The notes: generated by a model from the letters alone, not told the origin. DNA of 64,000 nucleotides from Microbispora rosea subsp. aerata (GCF_014647835.1 NZ_BMPY01000006.1:62001-126000); one strand, 5' to 3'. Counted from the first letter of the stretch, positions 26,780 through 36,111 are shown. A program made the numbers and translations.

Positions 26780-27826
26780 TCAGTCGCAGCCGGAGTTGGG
26801 GTCGTCGACCGTGGGGGCGCGGTCGTCGACCGTGACCTCAAGCTGGGCGGTCGAAGCGACCAGTTTCCCGACGGGGGCCTTCGCCTTCTTCTCGTCCACC
26901 ACGATGCCGCGCTCCCCGAGCAGCTCATAGGTGGACGGGTCGAAAATGATCTCCTCGCGCACCCCGCCGAAGACCCGGCCGACGCCGATGCCGGTCCGTC
27001 CGGCCGCGTCCTGGGCGTTCTCGGTCACCGTGACCCCGGGGATCGTGGCGGCGGCCTTGAACAGCGCCGCACGCTGCGGCGCCGGCATGTACGTCTCCCG
27101 CAGCAGGTCGCCGACGGCCGTCCACGCCCCCGCGTCGGGCGAATCGCCGCCGTGCGGACGGTCGTACAGGTAGGCGCGCATCTTCTCCGGGTCGGCGGGC
27201 AGCTTCTTCAGGGTCGTGTAGGCGGTGTCCCGCACGCTGTCGCAGGCGGGGAGCCGCATCCACTCGACGCCCTTCTCCTGGTACGCCTCGGGCGGGATCG
27301 GCCAGCCGGGGTAGGCGTGGGGCTCCAGATGCTCGACCTTGAGCGCGCCCTCCCTCGTGCCGTCGGCGGACAACCAGATCGTCCGCTTCGTCCGGTAGAG
27401 GTAGCGCGACTGCTTCTTGTCCTCGTCGAAAACCTCGGCGGTGTACATCGTCTGCGAGCTGACCTTGATGAACTGGTCGTCGCGCGGGGACAGGTCCGTG
27501 ACCGCGCGGGCGGCCCTGCCCAGCACCTCCTCGGCGGACATGGCCGACACCTTCGGCAGCGTCACCACACCCCGGTTCACCGTCGCCGGCCGGGTCTCCG
27601 GCCCCGAAGGGGCGACTCCCGTGGTGACGACGACGGCCGCGGCGCCCGCCGCGGCGAGCATCGCGGTGCCGCTCGCGAGCAGCGTGAACGCACGCGGGCG
27701 CGGGCGCGCACGCATGGGACGGCTCGCGGGGTCGGTCAGCCGTCGCCGTACGGCCGCCTTCGCGGCCAGGGAGTAGGGCGGGACCTCGGGCCGCTCCCGC
27801 GCCACCAGGTCGATCTCGTCGGTCAT
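26780..27826 (-). CDS. CU044_5270-family membrane protein, sigma-factor partner
   Basis: A 348-residue single-pass protein: a cytoplasmic N-terminus (MTDEIDLVARERPEVPPYSL) with basic residues, one TM near 48-70, and a large extracytoplasmic domain ending ...DDPNSGCD. This architecture and its position directly after an ECF sigma gene, with a 4-base overlap, match the CU044_5270 family that accompanies such sigma factors in actinomycetes. It may act as an anti-sigma-like sensor, but it has no zinc anti-sigma HxxxCxxC motif, so the mechanism is open. The outer domain resembles lipoprotein-type beta folds only by composition. Confidence 0.8.
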   Translation of the reverse strand: MTDEIDLVARERPEVPPYSLAAKAAVRRRLTDPASRPMRARPRPRAFTLLASGTAMLAAAGAAAVVVTTGVAPSGPETRPATVNRGVVTLPKVSAMSAEEVLGRAARAVTDLSPRDDQFIKVSSQTMYTAEVFDEDKKQSRYLYRTKRTIWLSADGTREGALKVEHLEPHAYPGWPIPPEAYQEKGVEWMRLPACDSVRDTAYTTLKKLPADPEKMRAYLYDRPHGGDSPDAGAWTAVGDLLRETYMPAPQRAALFKAAATIPGVTVTENAQDAAGRTGIGVGRVFGGVREEIIFDPSTYELLGERGIVVDEKKAKAPVGKLVASTAQLEVTVDDRAPTVDDPNSGCD

Positions 27827-28545
27827 CGGTCGTTCTCCTCGGGAAGGTCAAGATGGCGGCGCAGCTTTCCGCGAATCCGGTGCAGGCGTGAGCGGACCGT
27901 GCCGATGGGGATCCTCAGGGCCTCGGCCGCCTCCTCATAGGAGAGGTCGGCCCAGGCGATGAGCAGGAGCAGGTCGCGTTCGGCGGCCGACAGGCCGGCC
28001 AGCGCGGCGGCGAGGGCGGGCCGCAGGACGGCGGCGCTCGCCCGCTCCGCTCCGCGTTCCTCTTCGTGAAAGCCGCGCTCTTCGGCGTCGCGCGGCGCGC
28101 GGGCGAGCGCCCGCAGGCGGCGCACCTCCGAGCGGCGGTGCCCGGAGATGATGTTGCCGGCGATGCCGTACAGCCAGGGCCGGGCGTCCGGCCGGGACAT
28201 GTCATAGCGGTGCCGCTTGCGGAACGCCACGAGGAACGTCTCCGCCGTCACGTCGTCGGCGTGCTCGGGGCCGAGACGGCGGCCGGCGTAGGCGTGGATC
28301 TCGTCCGCGTGCCGGTCGAAGACGCCGGCGAAACGCTCGGGGGTGGTCAGCGACGCCTCGATCAGCGCCGCGTCGCTCGGTTCGGCGTCGCCGGGCTCGT
28401 GGTTCGGCGCGGTGCCGGCCATACCGGCGTCGCGGGCCCTGTCGTCGCCGCGCAGGTCCGGTTCGGTGCCGTCGCGGGAGCCGCCGGGTTCGTGAGCCGG
28501 GGCGACCGGGGAGAAGCGTGGGTCGCCGAATACCGTCCTCACCAC
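27823..28545 (-). CDS. ECF-type RNA polymerase sigma factor
   Basis: A 240-residue sigma-70 family protein. Region 2 spans about residues 70-140 (RFAGVFDRHADEIHAYAGRR, DVTAETFLVAFRKRH, RPWLYGIAGNIISGHRR) and region 4 about 180-235 (LSAAERDLLLLIAWADLSYE, EAAEALRIPIGTVRSRLHRI). The first ~60 residues are low-complexity and may be untranslated, with the true start at a later GTG/ATG. It overlaps the CU044_5270 gene by ATGA, so the two proteins are made together. Confidence 0.9.
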   Translation of the reverse strand: MVRTVFGDPRFSPVAPAHEPGGSRDGTEPDLRGDDRARDAGMAGTAPNHEPGDAEPSDAALIEASLTTPERFAGVFDRHADEIHAYAGRRLGPEHADDVTAETFLVAFRKRHRYDMSRPDARPWLYGIAGNIISGHRRSEVRRLRALARAPRDAEERGFHEEERGAERASAAVLRPALAAALAGLSAAERDLLLLIAWADLSYEEAAEALRIPIGTVRSRLHRIRGKLRRHLDLPEENDR

Positions 28546-28634
28546 CCGTTTTGTCCGTTCATAGAGGCTATCCTTCCGTGGGCGCCGTCGCGCCCTTCGC
28601 CTCTACTCCGCCGGACCCGCCGGGTGAGTTCCGT

Positions 28635-29303
28635 TCAATCGGTCACAAGAAATCCGTTGTGGTCGCGGACCACCCCGCCGGCGCGGGCGGCGAGCGCGAG
28701 GGCCGCCCGCCGGGCGGTGGCGGGCACATCTCTGTCGTAACCGGCGTCCGCGGACAGCTCGTACGTCACGTCGTCGGCGTCCCATTCGTTGACGAAGACC
28801 TCGATCGGGCTCTCCGCGCTGGTGAGCAGCGTGGTGCCGGACTGGGTCACCGCCGCGACGGCGAGGCCGGGCACGTCGTCCGCGAGCAGCGCGATCACCT
28901 CGTCCACCGGGATGATCCGTGCGCCGATGATCTCGGCCAGATCCTCCGGGGACTCCCGGCACTCCGGGTGCTCCCGGCCGCCGAGCCGCTCGGCCAGGCC
29001 CCGCACGACCAGCTTCGGCCGCGCGAAGTCGCCGCCCGCCTCGCCGTCGATGCTGCGGGCGAGGAACGCGGCACCCCAGCCCGCCGGGAGACCCGCGCGG
29101 GCGGCCAGCTCCGGGGTCAGCTCGATCGGCCCGCGCAGCTCGACGTTCTCGCCGATCTTGAGACCCCGCCCGTACGGCCTGGCCCCCGGGTCGTGCAGCC
29201 GCACCGTCTCCAGCACGGTCACCGGGTCGGGAGCGTACGGCAGCAGCAGCGTGGGCCCCTTGCGCAGCCGCCGGGCCAGGAAGAAGTCGCGGAGCATACC
29301 CAT
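28635..29303 (-). CDS. Conserved hypothetical protein
   Basis: A 222-residue soluble protein (MGMLRDFFLARRLRKGPTLL) without recognised domains, signal or TM. Notable stretches are LLLPYAPDPVTVLETVRLHD, GRGLKIGENVELRGPIELTP, ARIIPVDEVIALLADD and a tail typical of a compact alpha/beta protein (LAARAGGVVRDHNGFLVTD). It sits upstream of, and co-directional with, the sigma factor but about 90 bp away. No function assigned. Confidence 0.65.
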   Translation of the reverse strand: MGMLRDFFLARRLRKGPTLLLPYAPDPVTVLETVRLHDPGARPYGRGLKIGENVELRGPIELTPELAARAGLPAGWGAAFLARSIDGEAGGDFARPKLVVRGLAERLGGREHPECRESPEDLAEIIGARIIPVDEVIALLADDVPGLAVAAVTQSGTTLLTSAESPIEVFVNEWDADDVTYELSADAGYDRDVPATARRAALALAARAGGVVRDHNGFLVTD

Positions 29304-29350
29304 GCGGCCACTGTCGTGCCCGGCACTTGCGGCCCACTTGGAACCCGGTG

Positions 29351-29569
29351 CTACCGGGCGGCCGAGCCCCGCACCCGGAGGGAGGCGAGCAGCGTCGCGC
29401 TGGCCTGGGCGACCGCCTCGACCGCGCGGTCGAACGCCTCGGCGTTGTGGGCCGCCGGGGCGCGGAAACCGGAGATCTTGCGGACGTACTGCAGGGCCGC
29501 CGCCCGGATGTCCTCCTCGGTCACCTCGTCAGTGAACGGCGGGCGCAGGGTCTTGATGCTTCGGCACAT
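29351..29569 (-). CDS. DUF2277 family protein
   Basis: A 72-residue protein starting MCRSIKTLRPPFTDEVTEED, with the characteristic opening Cys3 and AALQYVRKISGFRAP. It ends with ASLRVRGSAAR. This matches the short DUF2277 family of unknown function found across actinobacteria. It follows the iclR gene by about 30 bp and is probably co-transcribed with it. Confidence 0.85.
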   Translation of the reverse strand: MCRSIKTLRPPFTDEVTEEDIRAAALQYVRKISGFRAPAAHNAEAFDRAVEAVAQASATLLASLRVRGSAAR

Positions 29570-29598
29570 GACCCCATACTGACCCATCCCGGCCCTGG

Positions 29599-30333
29599 TC
29601 AGGAGTGGAAGACGGCGGTGCCGAAGTCCTCGGCCACCTTGCGCAGCATCGCGGCCAGCTCCTCGCGGTCGATCGCGTCGATGCGCTCGGCCGGTCCCGA
29701 CACCGACATCGCCGCGAAGGTCCGCCCGCCGTCGTGCACCGGCACCGCCATGCAGTGCACGCCGCTCTCCTCCTCGCCCAGGTCGAGCGCGTACCCGCGG
29801 GCGCGCACCCGGGCGAGCTCCTCCAGCAGCTCCCCGACGTCCGTGATCGTCCGGTCCGTACGGCGGGGCAGCCCGGTGCGCCGGAACACCGCGGCGGCGT
29901 CGTCCCGCCCGGCCAGCAGCGCCTTGCCGACGGCCGTGCTGTGCGGCAGCACGCGGCGGCCGACCTCGGCGAACATCCGCAGCCTGCGGGGTGAGGGCAC
30001 CTGGGCCACGTAGACGACGTAGTCGCCCTCCAGCACGGCGAGGTTGGCGGTCTCGCCCGACAGCTCCACGAGCCTCGCGAGATACGGCTCGGCCCAGACC
30101 GCGAGCATCCGCTCGGCCACCCCGCCGATGCGCACCAGCGCGCCGCCCAGGGCGTAGCGCCGGTCGGACTCCTGCCGGACGTACCCGCGGGCCAGCAGCG
30201 TCTGTAACAGCCGGTGGATGGTCCCGTACGGCAGGCCGGTCTTGGCCGCGAGCTCCGACAGGCCGGCCTGACCTCCGTGCTCGGACAGTGCTTCGAGCAC
30301 GTCCAGCGCCCGGTCGACGCTCTGCACGCTCAC
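29599..30333 (-). CDS. IclR family transcriptional regulator
   Basis: A 244-residue regulator from a GTG with GAGGAGGA upstream. The N-terminal winged helix-turn-helix is at residues 1-70 (SVDRALDVLEALSEHGGQAG, GLPYGTIHRLLQTLLARGYV), followed by the IclR effector domain (LLEELARVRARGYALDLGEE, VHCMAVPVHDGGRTFAAMSV). It lies immediately downstream of glcF and the aceB-glcDEF cluster, so it is a good candidate for a glyoxylate- or glycolate-responsive repressor of that cluster and of itself. IclR and AllR of enterobacteria bind glyoxylate, a precedent for this inference. A 10-bp inverted repeat precedes it. Confidence 0.9.
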   Translation of the reverse strand: MSVQSVDRALDVLEALSEHGGQAGLSELAAKTGLPYGTIHRLLQTLLARGYVRQESDRRYALGGALVRIGGVAERMLAVWAEPYLARLVELSGETANLAVLEGDYVVYVAQVPSPRRLRMFAEVGRRVLPHSTAVGKALLAGRDDAAAVFRRTGLPRRTDRTITDVGELLEELARVRARGYALDLGEEESGVHCMAVPVHDGGRTFAAMSVSGPAERIDAIDREELAAMLRKVAEDFGTAVFHS

Positions 30334-30364
30334 CGTGTCCTCCTCCTCGGCCGTGCCGTCTACA

Positions 30365-30400
30365 ACGAGGTGCCACCCTAGGTCGTGCCCGGCACCTCGT
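30365..30400. promoter_or_regulatory. Inverted repeat at the iclR promoter
   Basis: ACGAGGTGCC (30365-30374) and GGCACCTCGT (30391-30400) form a perfect 10-bp inverted repeat with a 16-bp centre. On the minus strand the centre contains a TAGGGT -10-like hexamer. A regulator bound here, plausibly IclR itself, would cover the promoter. It overlaps the end of intergenic repeat copy 3. Confidence 0.5.
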
Positions 30401-30470
30401 GACCCCGCCGCGCGTGGCCCGGCAGCGCCCACCCGCTCGCGCCGGGCTGCGCCTGTCCGAAACTCCCTAA
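30378..30470 (-). repeat. Intergenic repeat element, copy 3
   Basis: On the minus strand it runs from the ttagggagt at the glcF stop to GGGCACGACCTAG at 30378-30391. The last ~49 bp align with copy 2 before dapF; the middle contains a stem (ggcgcagcccggc region) and is shorter. As with copy 2, it starts at an upstream gene's TAG stop and ends before a downstream start. Confidence 0.7.
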
Positions 30471-31717
30471 CGCCGGGACCGTCCCAGCATGCCGGGATCG
30501 AGCCCGCGCAGCGAGGCGTCGAGCACCTCGGCCGTGTGCGCGACCCGGATCTCTCCCTTGCCCGCCCTCCGTACGGAGGCCGCGATCTGCATCGTGCACC
30601 CCGGGTTGGCCGACACCAGCAGGTCGGCGCCGGCGGCGAGCACCCGCTCGGCCTTGCGGTCGCCCAGCTCCCTGGCCGCCTCGGGCTGGAAGATGTTGTA
30701 GGTGCCGGCCGATCCGCAGCAGATCGCGGACTCCTCGATCTCCCTCAGCTCCAGGCCGGGGATCGCGCGCAGCAGCTCGCGCGGCTGGGCGCGTACGCCC
30801 TGGGCGTGGGCCAGATGGCAGGCGTCGTGGTAGGCGACCGTGACCGGCAGCGGGCGGCGCTCGGCCACCGGGCCCAGCTCGGCAAGGAACTCCGCCAGGT
30901 CGCGGGTGCGCAGCGCCCGGGCGCGGGCCGCCCAGGCGGGATCGTCGGCCAGCACCTCGGCGTAGTCCTTCATGCTCGATCCGCAGCCCGCCGCGTTCAC
31001 GACCACGGTCTCCACGCCGGCCCGCTCGAACGTGGCGATCGTGCGGCGGGCGAACCTGCGCGCCTCGGCCTCGCGGCCCGAGTGCAGCGACAGCGCCCCG
31101 CAGCAGCCCTGCCCGGGCGGGATCACCACGTCGCAGCCCTCCAGCGCGAGCACCCGGGCCGTCGCCGCGTTGACCTGCGGGAAGAACTCGCCCTGCACGC
31201 AGCCGGTGAGCAGCCCGACCCGCGCCCTGCGCCGCCGTCTCGCCCGCACCAGCGGCGGCAGCCGTACGGGCCGGGGGACGTCGGGGGCCAGCTCGGCCAT
31301 CGCGCCGAGCGAGGGGTGCACCTCCTCCAGGAACCGCCGCAGGCGCCTGCCCAGCCGCATCGGCAGCCGCATCGCCCGCAGCCTGCGCCGGTAGGGGAAC
31401 AACGCGAACACCAGCGCCCGGATGGCCCGCTCGTCCGGGCGGCGCACGTGCTCGCGCTCGACCACCGCCCGGGTCTGCTCGATCAGCCGGTCGTACCGCA
31501 CGCCCGACGGGCACGCGGTGACGCAGGCCATGCAGCCCAGGCAGGCGTCGAAGTGGCCCGCCATCGCGTCGGTGAGCGGGGTGCCCTCGACGTGCTGCCC
31601 CATCAGGTGGATGCGCCCGCGCGGGGAGTCCATCTCCTCGCCCCACAGCACGTACGTCGGGCAGGTGGGCAGGCAGAACCCGCAGTGCACGCAGTCTCTG
31701 ATCAGTTCGGGGTCCAT
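30467..31717 (-). CDS. glcF: Glycolate oxidase iron-sulfur subunit
   Basis: A 416-residue protein with two 4Fe-4S ferredoxin motifs: C9, C12, C15 and C19 (CVHCGFCLPTCP), and C59, C62, C65 and C69 (CLGCMACVTACP). CCG-domain motifs near the C-terminus (GQGCCGALS, AYHDACHLAH, SAICCGSAG) bind further clusters. It passes electrons from the GlcD/GlcE flavins to the respiratory chain. The start lies one base after the glcE stop codon. Complete length for the family. Confidence 0.94.
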   Translation of the reverse strand: MDPELIRDCVHCGFCLPTCPTYVLWGEEMDSPRGRIHLMGQHVEGTPLTDAMAGHFDACLGCMACVTACPSGVRYDRLIEQTRAVVEREHVRRPDERAIRALVFALFPYRRRLRAMRLPMRLGRRLRRFLEEVHPSLGAMAELAPDVPRPVRLPPLVRARRRRRARVGLLTGCVQGEFFPQVNAATARVLALEGCDVVIPPGQGCCGALSLHSGREAEARRFARRTIATFERAGVETVVVNAAGCGSSMKDYAEVLADDPAWAARARALRTRDLAEFLAELGPVAERRPLPVTVAYHDACHLAHAQGVRAQPRELLRAIPGLELREIEESAICCGSAGTYNIFQPEAARELGDRKAERVLAAGADLLVSANPGCTMQIAASVRRAGKGEIRVAHTAEVLDASLRGLDPGMLGRSRR

Positions 31718-31718
31718 G

Positions 31719-33050
31719 TCAGATGCCTCCCGCGAAGCGGCCGGGGGACAGCCGGCGACCGGGGTCGAACCGCTCCTTGACCCGGCGCATCAGCGGCAGC
31801 GCGCCGACCCGCCCCCACCGGTCGAGGCGGCGCGCGGCCCGCGGCGGCGCGGCGAGCACGACGACCCGGCCCTCGGTCTCCATGTGGGCGCGCAGCTCGC
31901 CGATGAAGGCGGCGACCCGGCCGGGCTCGGTGTCCGGCGGCAGCGCGACGTGCAACACCTGCGAGGCGAGAGAGCCGCGCACCGCCGCGCGCACGCCCGC
32001 CTCCCGGGCCGCCAGGAACGGGCCGGCGAGGCTGGCGGCCAGCCGGTGGGGGATGTTCCTGACCTCCAGCAGGATCTCCCCGCCCCCTGCGCCGCCGGGC
32101 TCGGGCAGCCGCCCCCACCACGGGGGCGGCTCCTCGGTCACCTGCGCGTCGGGCAGCGCGCCATTCATGAGGGCGCACAGCGCCTTGGCGCGCTCGGCCG
32201 CGGCGGCGCCCTCGACCAGGACCGCCAGCGTGCCGGGACCGTCCACGTCAGGCCAGTCGATCTCCACCGCGCTCGGCTCAAGGGGTGACTCGGTCGCCGC
32301 CGGGACCGCCGCGCGCAGGGACTCCGCGATGTCCGCGGAGGTGTTCTCCACCGTCCCGCCCTCGTCGACGTAGGGCCCGGCGGTCTCCGTCACCGGCCGC
32401 TCCACGGTCGCGGTCACCCAGGCGCGGGCGGCGGGCAGGGGATGGAGGCGGAACGTCGCGTCCGCGACGATCCCGAGCGTGCCGTACGAGCCGGTGAACA
32501 GCTTGCCGAGGTCATATCCGGCGACGTTCTTGACCACCTTCCCGCCCGACTTGGCGATCGTGCCGTCGGCCAGCACGACCGTGACGCCGATGAGCAGGTC
32601 GCGGGCCGTGCCGTACCGGAACCTGCGCGGCCCGGCGACGCCGGTGGCGAGCAGCCCGCCGAGCGTGGTGCCCGGCACGGGCACGTCGAGCGCGAGCTCC
32701 TGGCCCCGCGCGGCGAGGGCGGCGGCCAGCGCCTCCACGGTCACCCCGGCCTGCGCCCGCACGACCAGATCGCCGGCCGCGTGCTCGATCACCCGGTTCA
32801 TGCAGCACAGGTCGACGAGCACGTCGCAGCGCTCCGGCGGCGCGCCCCAGTGCAGCTTCGTCCCGGCGCCGGTCGCCACGGCCGCCAGGTCGTGCGCCGC
32901 GCACACCCGCATGACCGCCGCGATCTCCTCGGCCGACTCGGGCAGCGCCACCCAGCGCGGGCGCACGCCCGCGACCTCGTCCTCGCCGCCCGCCGCGCGC
33001 ACGGCGACACCGGTCGCCTCCAGCGCGTTTCCGACGTCCCGCTCGCTCAT
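31719..33050 (-). CDS. glcE: Glycolate oxidase FAD-binding subunit
   Basis: A 443-residue FAD_binding_4 protein that assists GlcD. It starts at the ATG at 33050, overlapping the glcD stop by one base (TGATG). The PCMH fold shows VATGAGTKLHWGAPP, GTTLGGLLATGVAGPRRFRY and GGKVVKNVAGYDLGKLFTGS, a GlcE hallmark. The C-terminal region is longer and more acidic than typical, with an Asp/Glu-rich insertion around the EGGTVENTSADIAE segment. Catalytic function is in complex with GlcD and GlcF at the membrane. Confidence 0.92.
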   Translation of the reverse strand: MSERDVGNALEATGVAVRAAGGEDEVAGVRPRWVALPESAEEIAAVMRVCAAHDLAAVATGAGTKLHWGAPPERCDVLVDLCCMNRVIEHAAGDLVVRAQAGVTVEALAAALAARGQELALDVPVPGTTLGGLLATGVAGPRRFRYGTARDLLIGVTVVLADGTIAKSGGKVVKNVAGYDLGKLFTGSYGTLGIVADATFRLHPLPAARAWVTATVERPVTETAGPYVDEGGTVENTSADIAESLRAAVPAATESPLEPSAVEIDWPDVDGPGTLAVLVEGAAAAERAKALCALMNGALPDAQVTEEPPPWWGRLPEPGGAGGGEILLEVRNIPHRLAASLAGPFLAAREAGVRAAVRGSLASQVLHVALPPDTEPGRVAAFIGELRAHMETEGRVVVLAAPPRAARRLDRWGRVGALPLMRRVKERFDPGRRLSPGRFAGGI

Positions 33051-34501
33051 CAGAACTGCTCCGCCAGACCGGCCTCGACCAGGGGATGGGCGCCTTTGCG
33101 CACTCCCGGCGCCTCGCCGCACAGGCGCGGGGTGGGGAAGACCTTGCCCGGGTTGGCCAACCCCCGGGGATCGAACGCGCAGCGCACGAGCTGCATGGTG
33201 TCGAGGTCGTCGCCGGTGAACATCCGGGGCATGTAGCGGGCCTTGTCCACGCCGACGCCGTGCTCCCCGGTGATCGACCCGCCGTGCTCGACGCACAGGT
33301 CGAGGATGCGCCCGCTGACCGTCTCGGCGCGCTCGGCCTCGCCCGGCACGGTGTCGTCGAACAGCACGAGGGGGTGGAGGTTGCCGTCGCCCGCGTGGAA
33401 GACGTTGGCCACCCGGATGCCGAACTCCTCCTGCAGCCGGTCGATCCCCGCGAGCACGCCCGGCAGCGCGGTGCGCGGCACCACGCCGTCCTGCACGATG
33501 TACGCCGGGCTGATCCGGCCCACGGCGGCGAACGCCGACTTGCGGCCCTTCCAGATGGCCGCCCGCTCCTCGGCGGTGGCGGCCACCCGGACCTCGAAGG
33601 CGCCGCTGTCGCGGCAGATGCGCTCCACGGCGGCGAACTGGCGCTCCACCTCGGCCCTCGGGCCGTCCAGCTCCACCACGAGCACGGCCCCCGCCCCGGC
33701 GGGGTAGCCGCAGTGGACCGCGGCCTCGGCCGCCTCGATCGCCAGCGCGTCCATCATCTCGATCGCCGCGGGCACGACGCCCGCCGCGATGATCGCCGAC
33801 ACGGCCTGCCCGCCGGCCTCGATGCCGGTGAAGGCGGCGAGCAGGGTCGTGACCGCCTCCGGCGCCCGCGACAGCCGTACGGTGATCTTGGTGGCGATGC
33901 CGAGCGTGCCCTCCGAGCCGATGAACGCGCCGAGCAGGTCGTAGCCCGCGTCCATCGCCGACAGCTCCACGATCTCCCCGTCCGGCGTGACGATCTCGGC
34001 GGCGAGCACGTGGTTGACCGTGAAGCCGTACTTGAGGCAGTGCGCGCCGCCCGAGTTCTCCGCCACGTTGCCCCCGATGGAGCAGACCTGCTGGCTGGAG
34101 GGGTCGGGGGCGTAGTAGTAGCCCCGCTCGCGCACCGCCTCGGTGATGGCGAGGTTCGTCACCCCGGGCTCCACGACGGCCCGCCGGTTCGGGATGTCGA
34201 TCTCGACGATCCGCCGCATGCGCGAGGTGACGATCAGCACGCCGTCGGTGCGGGGGAGGGCGCCGCCCGACAGGCCCGTGCCCGAGCCCCGGGCGACGAA
34301 CGGCACGCCGTGCTCGCCGCACAGCCGCACCACCGCGGCGACCTGCTCGGCCGTCTCGGGCAGCACCACCACCCCGGGGGTCGCCCGGTGGTAGGTGAGC
34401 CCGTCGCACTCGTAGGTGCGCAGCCGTACGGGGTCGGTGATGACGGCGTCCGGCGGGAGCGCGGCCGCGAGGCGCTCCGTCAGCCGTTCGAGCCCGGACA
34501 T
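33050..34501 (-). CDS. glcD: Glycolate oxidase catalytic FAD subunit
   Basis: A 483-residue FAD-linked oxidase converting glycolate to glyoxylate. The PCMH domain has ARGSGTGLSGGALP, QVCSIGGNVAENSGGAHCLK and FIGSEGTLGIATKITVRL. The C-terminal FAD-oxidase_C domain shows NVFHAGDGNLHPLVLFDD and GGSITGEHGVGVDKARYMP with the conserved histidines. It starts 18 bp after aceB, so glyoxylate made here would be condensed with acetyl-CoA by the malate synthase encoded just before it. Confidence 0.94.
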   Translation of the reverse strand: MSGLERLTERLAAALPPDAVITDPVRLRTYECDGLTYHRATPGVVVLPETAEQVAAVVRLCGEHGVPFVARGSGTGLSGGALPRTDGVLIVTSRMRRIVEIDIPNRRAVVEPGVTNLAITEAVRERGYYYAPDPSSQQVCSIGGNVAENSGGAHCLKYGFTVNHVLAAEIVTPDGEIVELSAMDAGYDLLGAFIGSEGTLGIATKITVRLSRAPEAVTTLLAAFTGIEAGGQAVSAIIAAGVVPAAIEMMDALAIEAAEAAVHCGYPAGAGAVLVVELDGPRAEVERQFAAVERICRDSGAFEVRVAATAEERAAIWKGRKSAFAAVGRISPAYIVQDGVVPRTALPGVLAGIDRLQEEFGIRVANVFHAGDGNLHPLVLFDDTVPGEAERAETVSGRILDLCVEHGGSITGEHGVGVDKARYMPRMFTGDDLDTMQLVRCAFDPRGLANPGKVFPTPRLCGEAPGVRKGAHPLVEAGLAEQF

Positions 34502-34519
34502 GGCCCTCCCCTCACATCG

Positions 34520-36109
34520 CTACGGCATCCGCTCGTACGCCGGAAGCGTGAGGAACTCGGCGAAGTCGTCGTCAAGGGCGACCTCCTTGAACAGCGCCGT
34601 GGCCTGCGCGTAGAGCTTCTCGTCGTAGCCGGGCTCGGCGGCGATGCCGGCCAGCTCCTCCTCGATGATCCGCTCGACGAGCTCCCGTGTCACCACCGCG
34701 CCGGTGTCGGCCAGCGTGATCTCGTTGTGGATCCACTGCCAGACCTGCGAGCGGGAGATCTCGGCGGTCGCCGCGTCCTCCATCAGGTTGTGGATCGCCG
34801 CGGCGCCGTTGCCGCCCATCCAGGCCGCCAGATAGCGCAGGCCGACGTCCACGTTGTTGCGCAGCCCGGCCTCGGTGATCTCGCCGGGGGTCTTGGACAC
34901 CGCGAGCAGGTCCTCGGCCGTGACGTGGACGTCCTCGCGCAGCCGGTCGAGCTGGTTGGGCCGGTCGCCGAGCACGCCGTCGAACACCTCGCGGCAGACC
35001 GGCACGAGGTCGGGGTGGGCCACCCAGGAGCCGTCGAAGCCGTCGCCCGACTCGCGGGTCTTGTCGGCCCGCACCTTCTCCAGCGCGACCCTGTTGACCT
35101 CCGGGTCGCGGCGGGAGGGGATGAAGGCCGCCATGCCGCCGATCGCGTGCGCGCCGCGCTTGTGGCAGGTGCGCACCAGCAGCTCGGTGTAGGCCCGCAT
35201 GAACGGCGCGGTCATGGTCACCGCGTTGCGCTCGGGCAGCAGGAACTCCCGGCCCCTGGTGCGGAACTTCTTGATGACGCTGAACAGGTAGTCCCAGCGG
35301 CCGGCGTTGAGGCCCGCCGAGTGCTCGCGCAGCTCGTAGAGGATCTCCTCCATCTCGAACGCGGCCGGGTAGGTCTCAATGAGCACGGTCGCCCGGATCG
35401 TCCCCCTGGGGATGCCGAGCAGCTCCTGGGCGCGGACGAACACGTCGTTCCACAGCCGCGCCTCCAGGTGCGACTCCATCTTCGGCAGGTAGAAGTACGG
35501 CCCGCGGCCCTTGTCGATCTGCCGCTTGGCGCAGTGGAAGAAGTAGAGGCCGAAGTCGAGCAGCGACCCGGACATCCGCGCGCCGTCCACCAGGATGTGC
35601 TTCTCCGGCAGGTGCCAGCCGCGCGGGCGGACCACGATCGTGGCCAGCTCCTCGTCCGGCCGCAGCGCGTACGTTTTGCCGCCGGTCTCGAAGTCGATCG
35701 TGCGGTCGAGGGCGTCGCGCAGGTTGAGCTGCCCGTTGATCGTGTTCTCCCAGGTTGGGGAGTTGGCGTCCTCGAAGTCGGCGAGCCAGACCTTGGCGCC
35801 GGAGTTGAGCGCGTTGATCGTCATCTTGCGGTCGACCGGGCCGGTGATCTCGACCCTGCGGTCCTCCAGGCCCGGCGCGGGCGGGGCGACCCGCCACTCG
35901 GACTCGCGGATGTGGGCGGTCTCGGGCAGGAAGCCGAGCATGCCCCCCGCGGACAGCTCCTCCTGCCGCGCCTGCCGGGCGGCGAGCAGCTCCCGGCGCC
36001 TGGGGTCGAACTCGCGCTGCAAGGTGGCCACGAAGCCGAGGGCCTCGGGAGTGAGGATCTCGTCGAACCGGTCCAGCAGGGGGCCCTTGATCTCGACGCC
36101 TTCCGTCAT
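34520..36109 (-). CDS. aceB: Malate synthase A
   Basis: A 529-residue malate synthase of the A/plant type: glyoxylate plus acetyl-CoA to malate. Motifs include [55 protein letters not shown] (catalytic Glu region), [25 protein letters not shown] and [12 protein letters not shown]. No isocitrate lyase gene is nearby, and glycolate oxidase genes follow directly, so the operon appears to serve glycolate/glyoxylate assimilation more than a classical glyoxylate shunt. The ATG at 36109 has GGAAGGTGG upstream as ribosome-binding site. Confidence 0.95.
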   Translation of the reverse strand: MTEGVEIKGPLLDRFDEILTPEALGFVATLQREFDPRRRELLAARQARQEELSAGGMLGFLPETAHIRESEWRVAPPAPGLEDRRVEITGPVDRKMTINALNSGAKVWLADFEDANSPTWENTINGQLNLRDALDRTIDFETGGKTYALRPDEELATIVVRPRGWHLPEKHILVDGARMSGSLLDFGLYFFHCAKRQIDKGRGPYFYLPKMESHLEARLWNDVFVRAQELLGIPRGTIRATVLIETYPAAFEMEEILYELREHSAGLNAGRWDYLFSVIKKFRTRGREFLLPERNAVTMTAPFMRAYTELLVRTCHKRGAHAIGGMAAFIPSRRDPEVNRVALEKVRADKTRESGDGFDGSWVAHPDLVPVCREVFDGVLGDRPNQLDRLREDVHVTAEDLLAVSKTPGEITEAGLRNNVDVGLRYLAAWMGGNGAAAIHNLMEDAATAEISRSQVWQWIHNEITLADTGAVVTRELVERIIEEELAGIAAEPGYDEKLYAQATALFKEVALDDDFAEFLTLPAYERMP

Positions 36110-36111
36110 TT

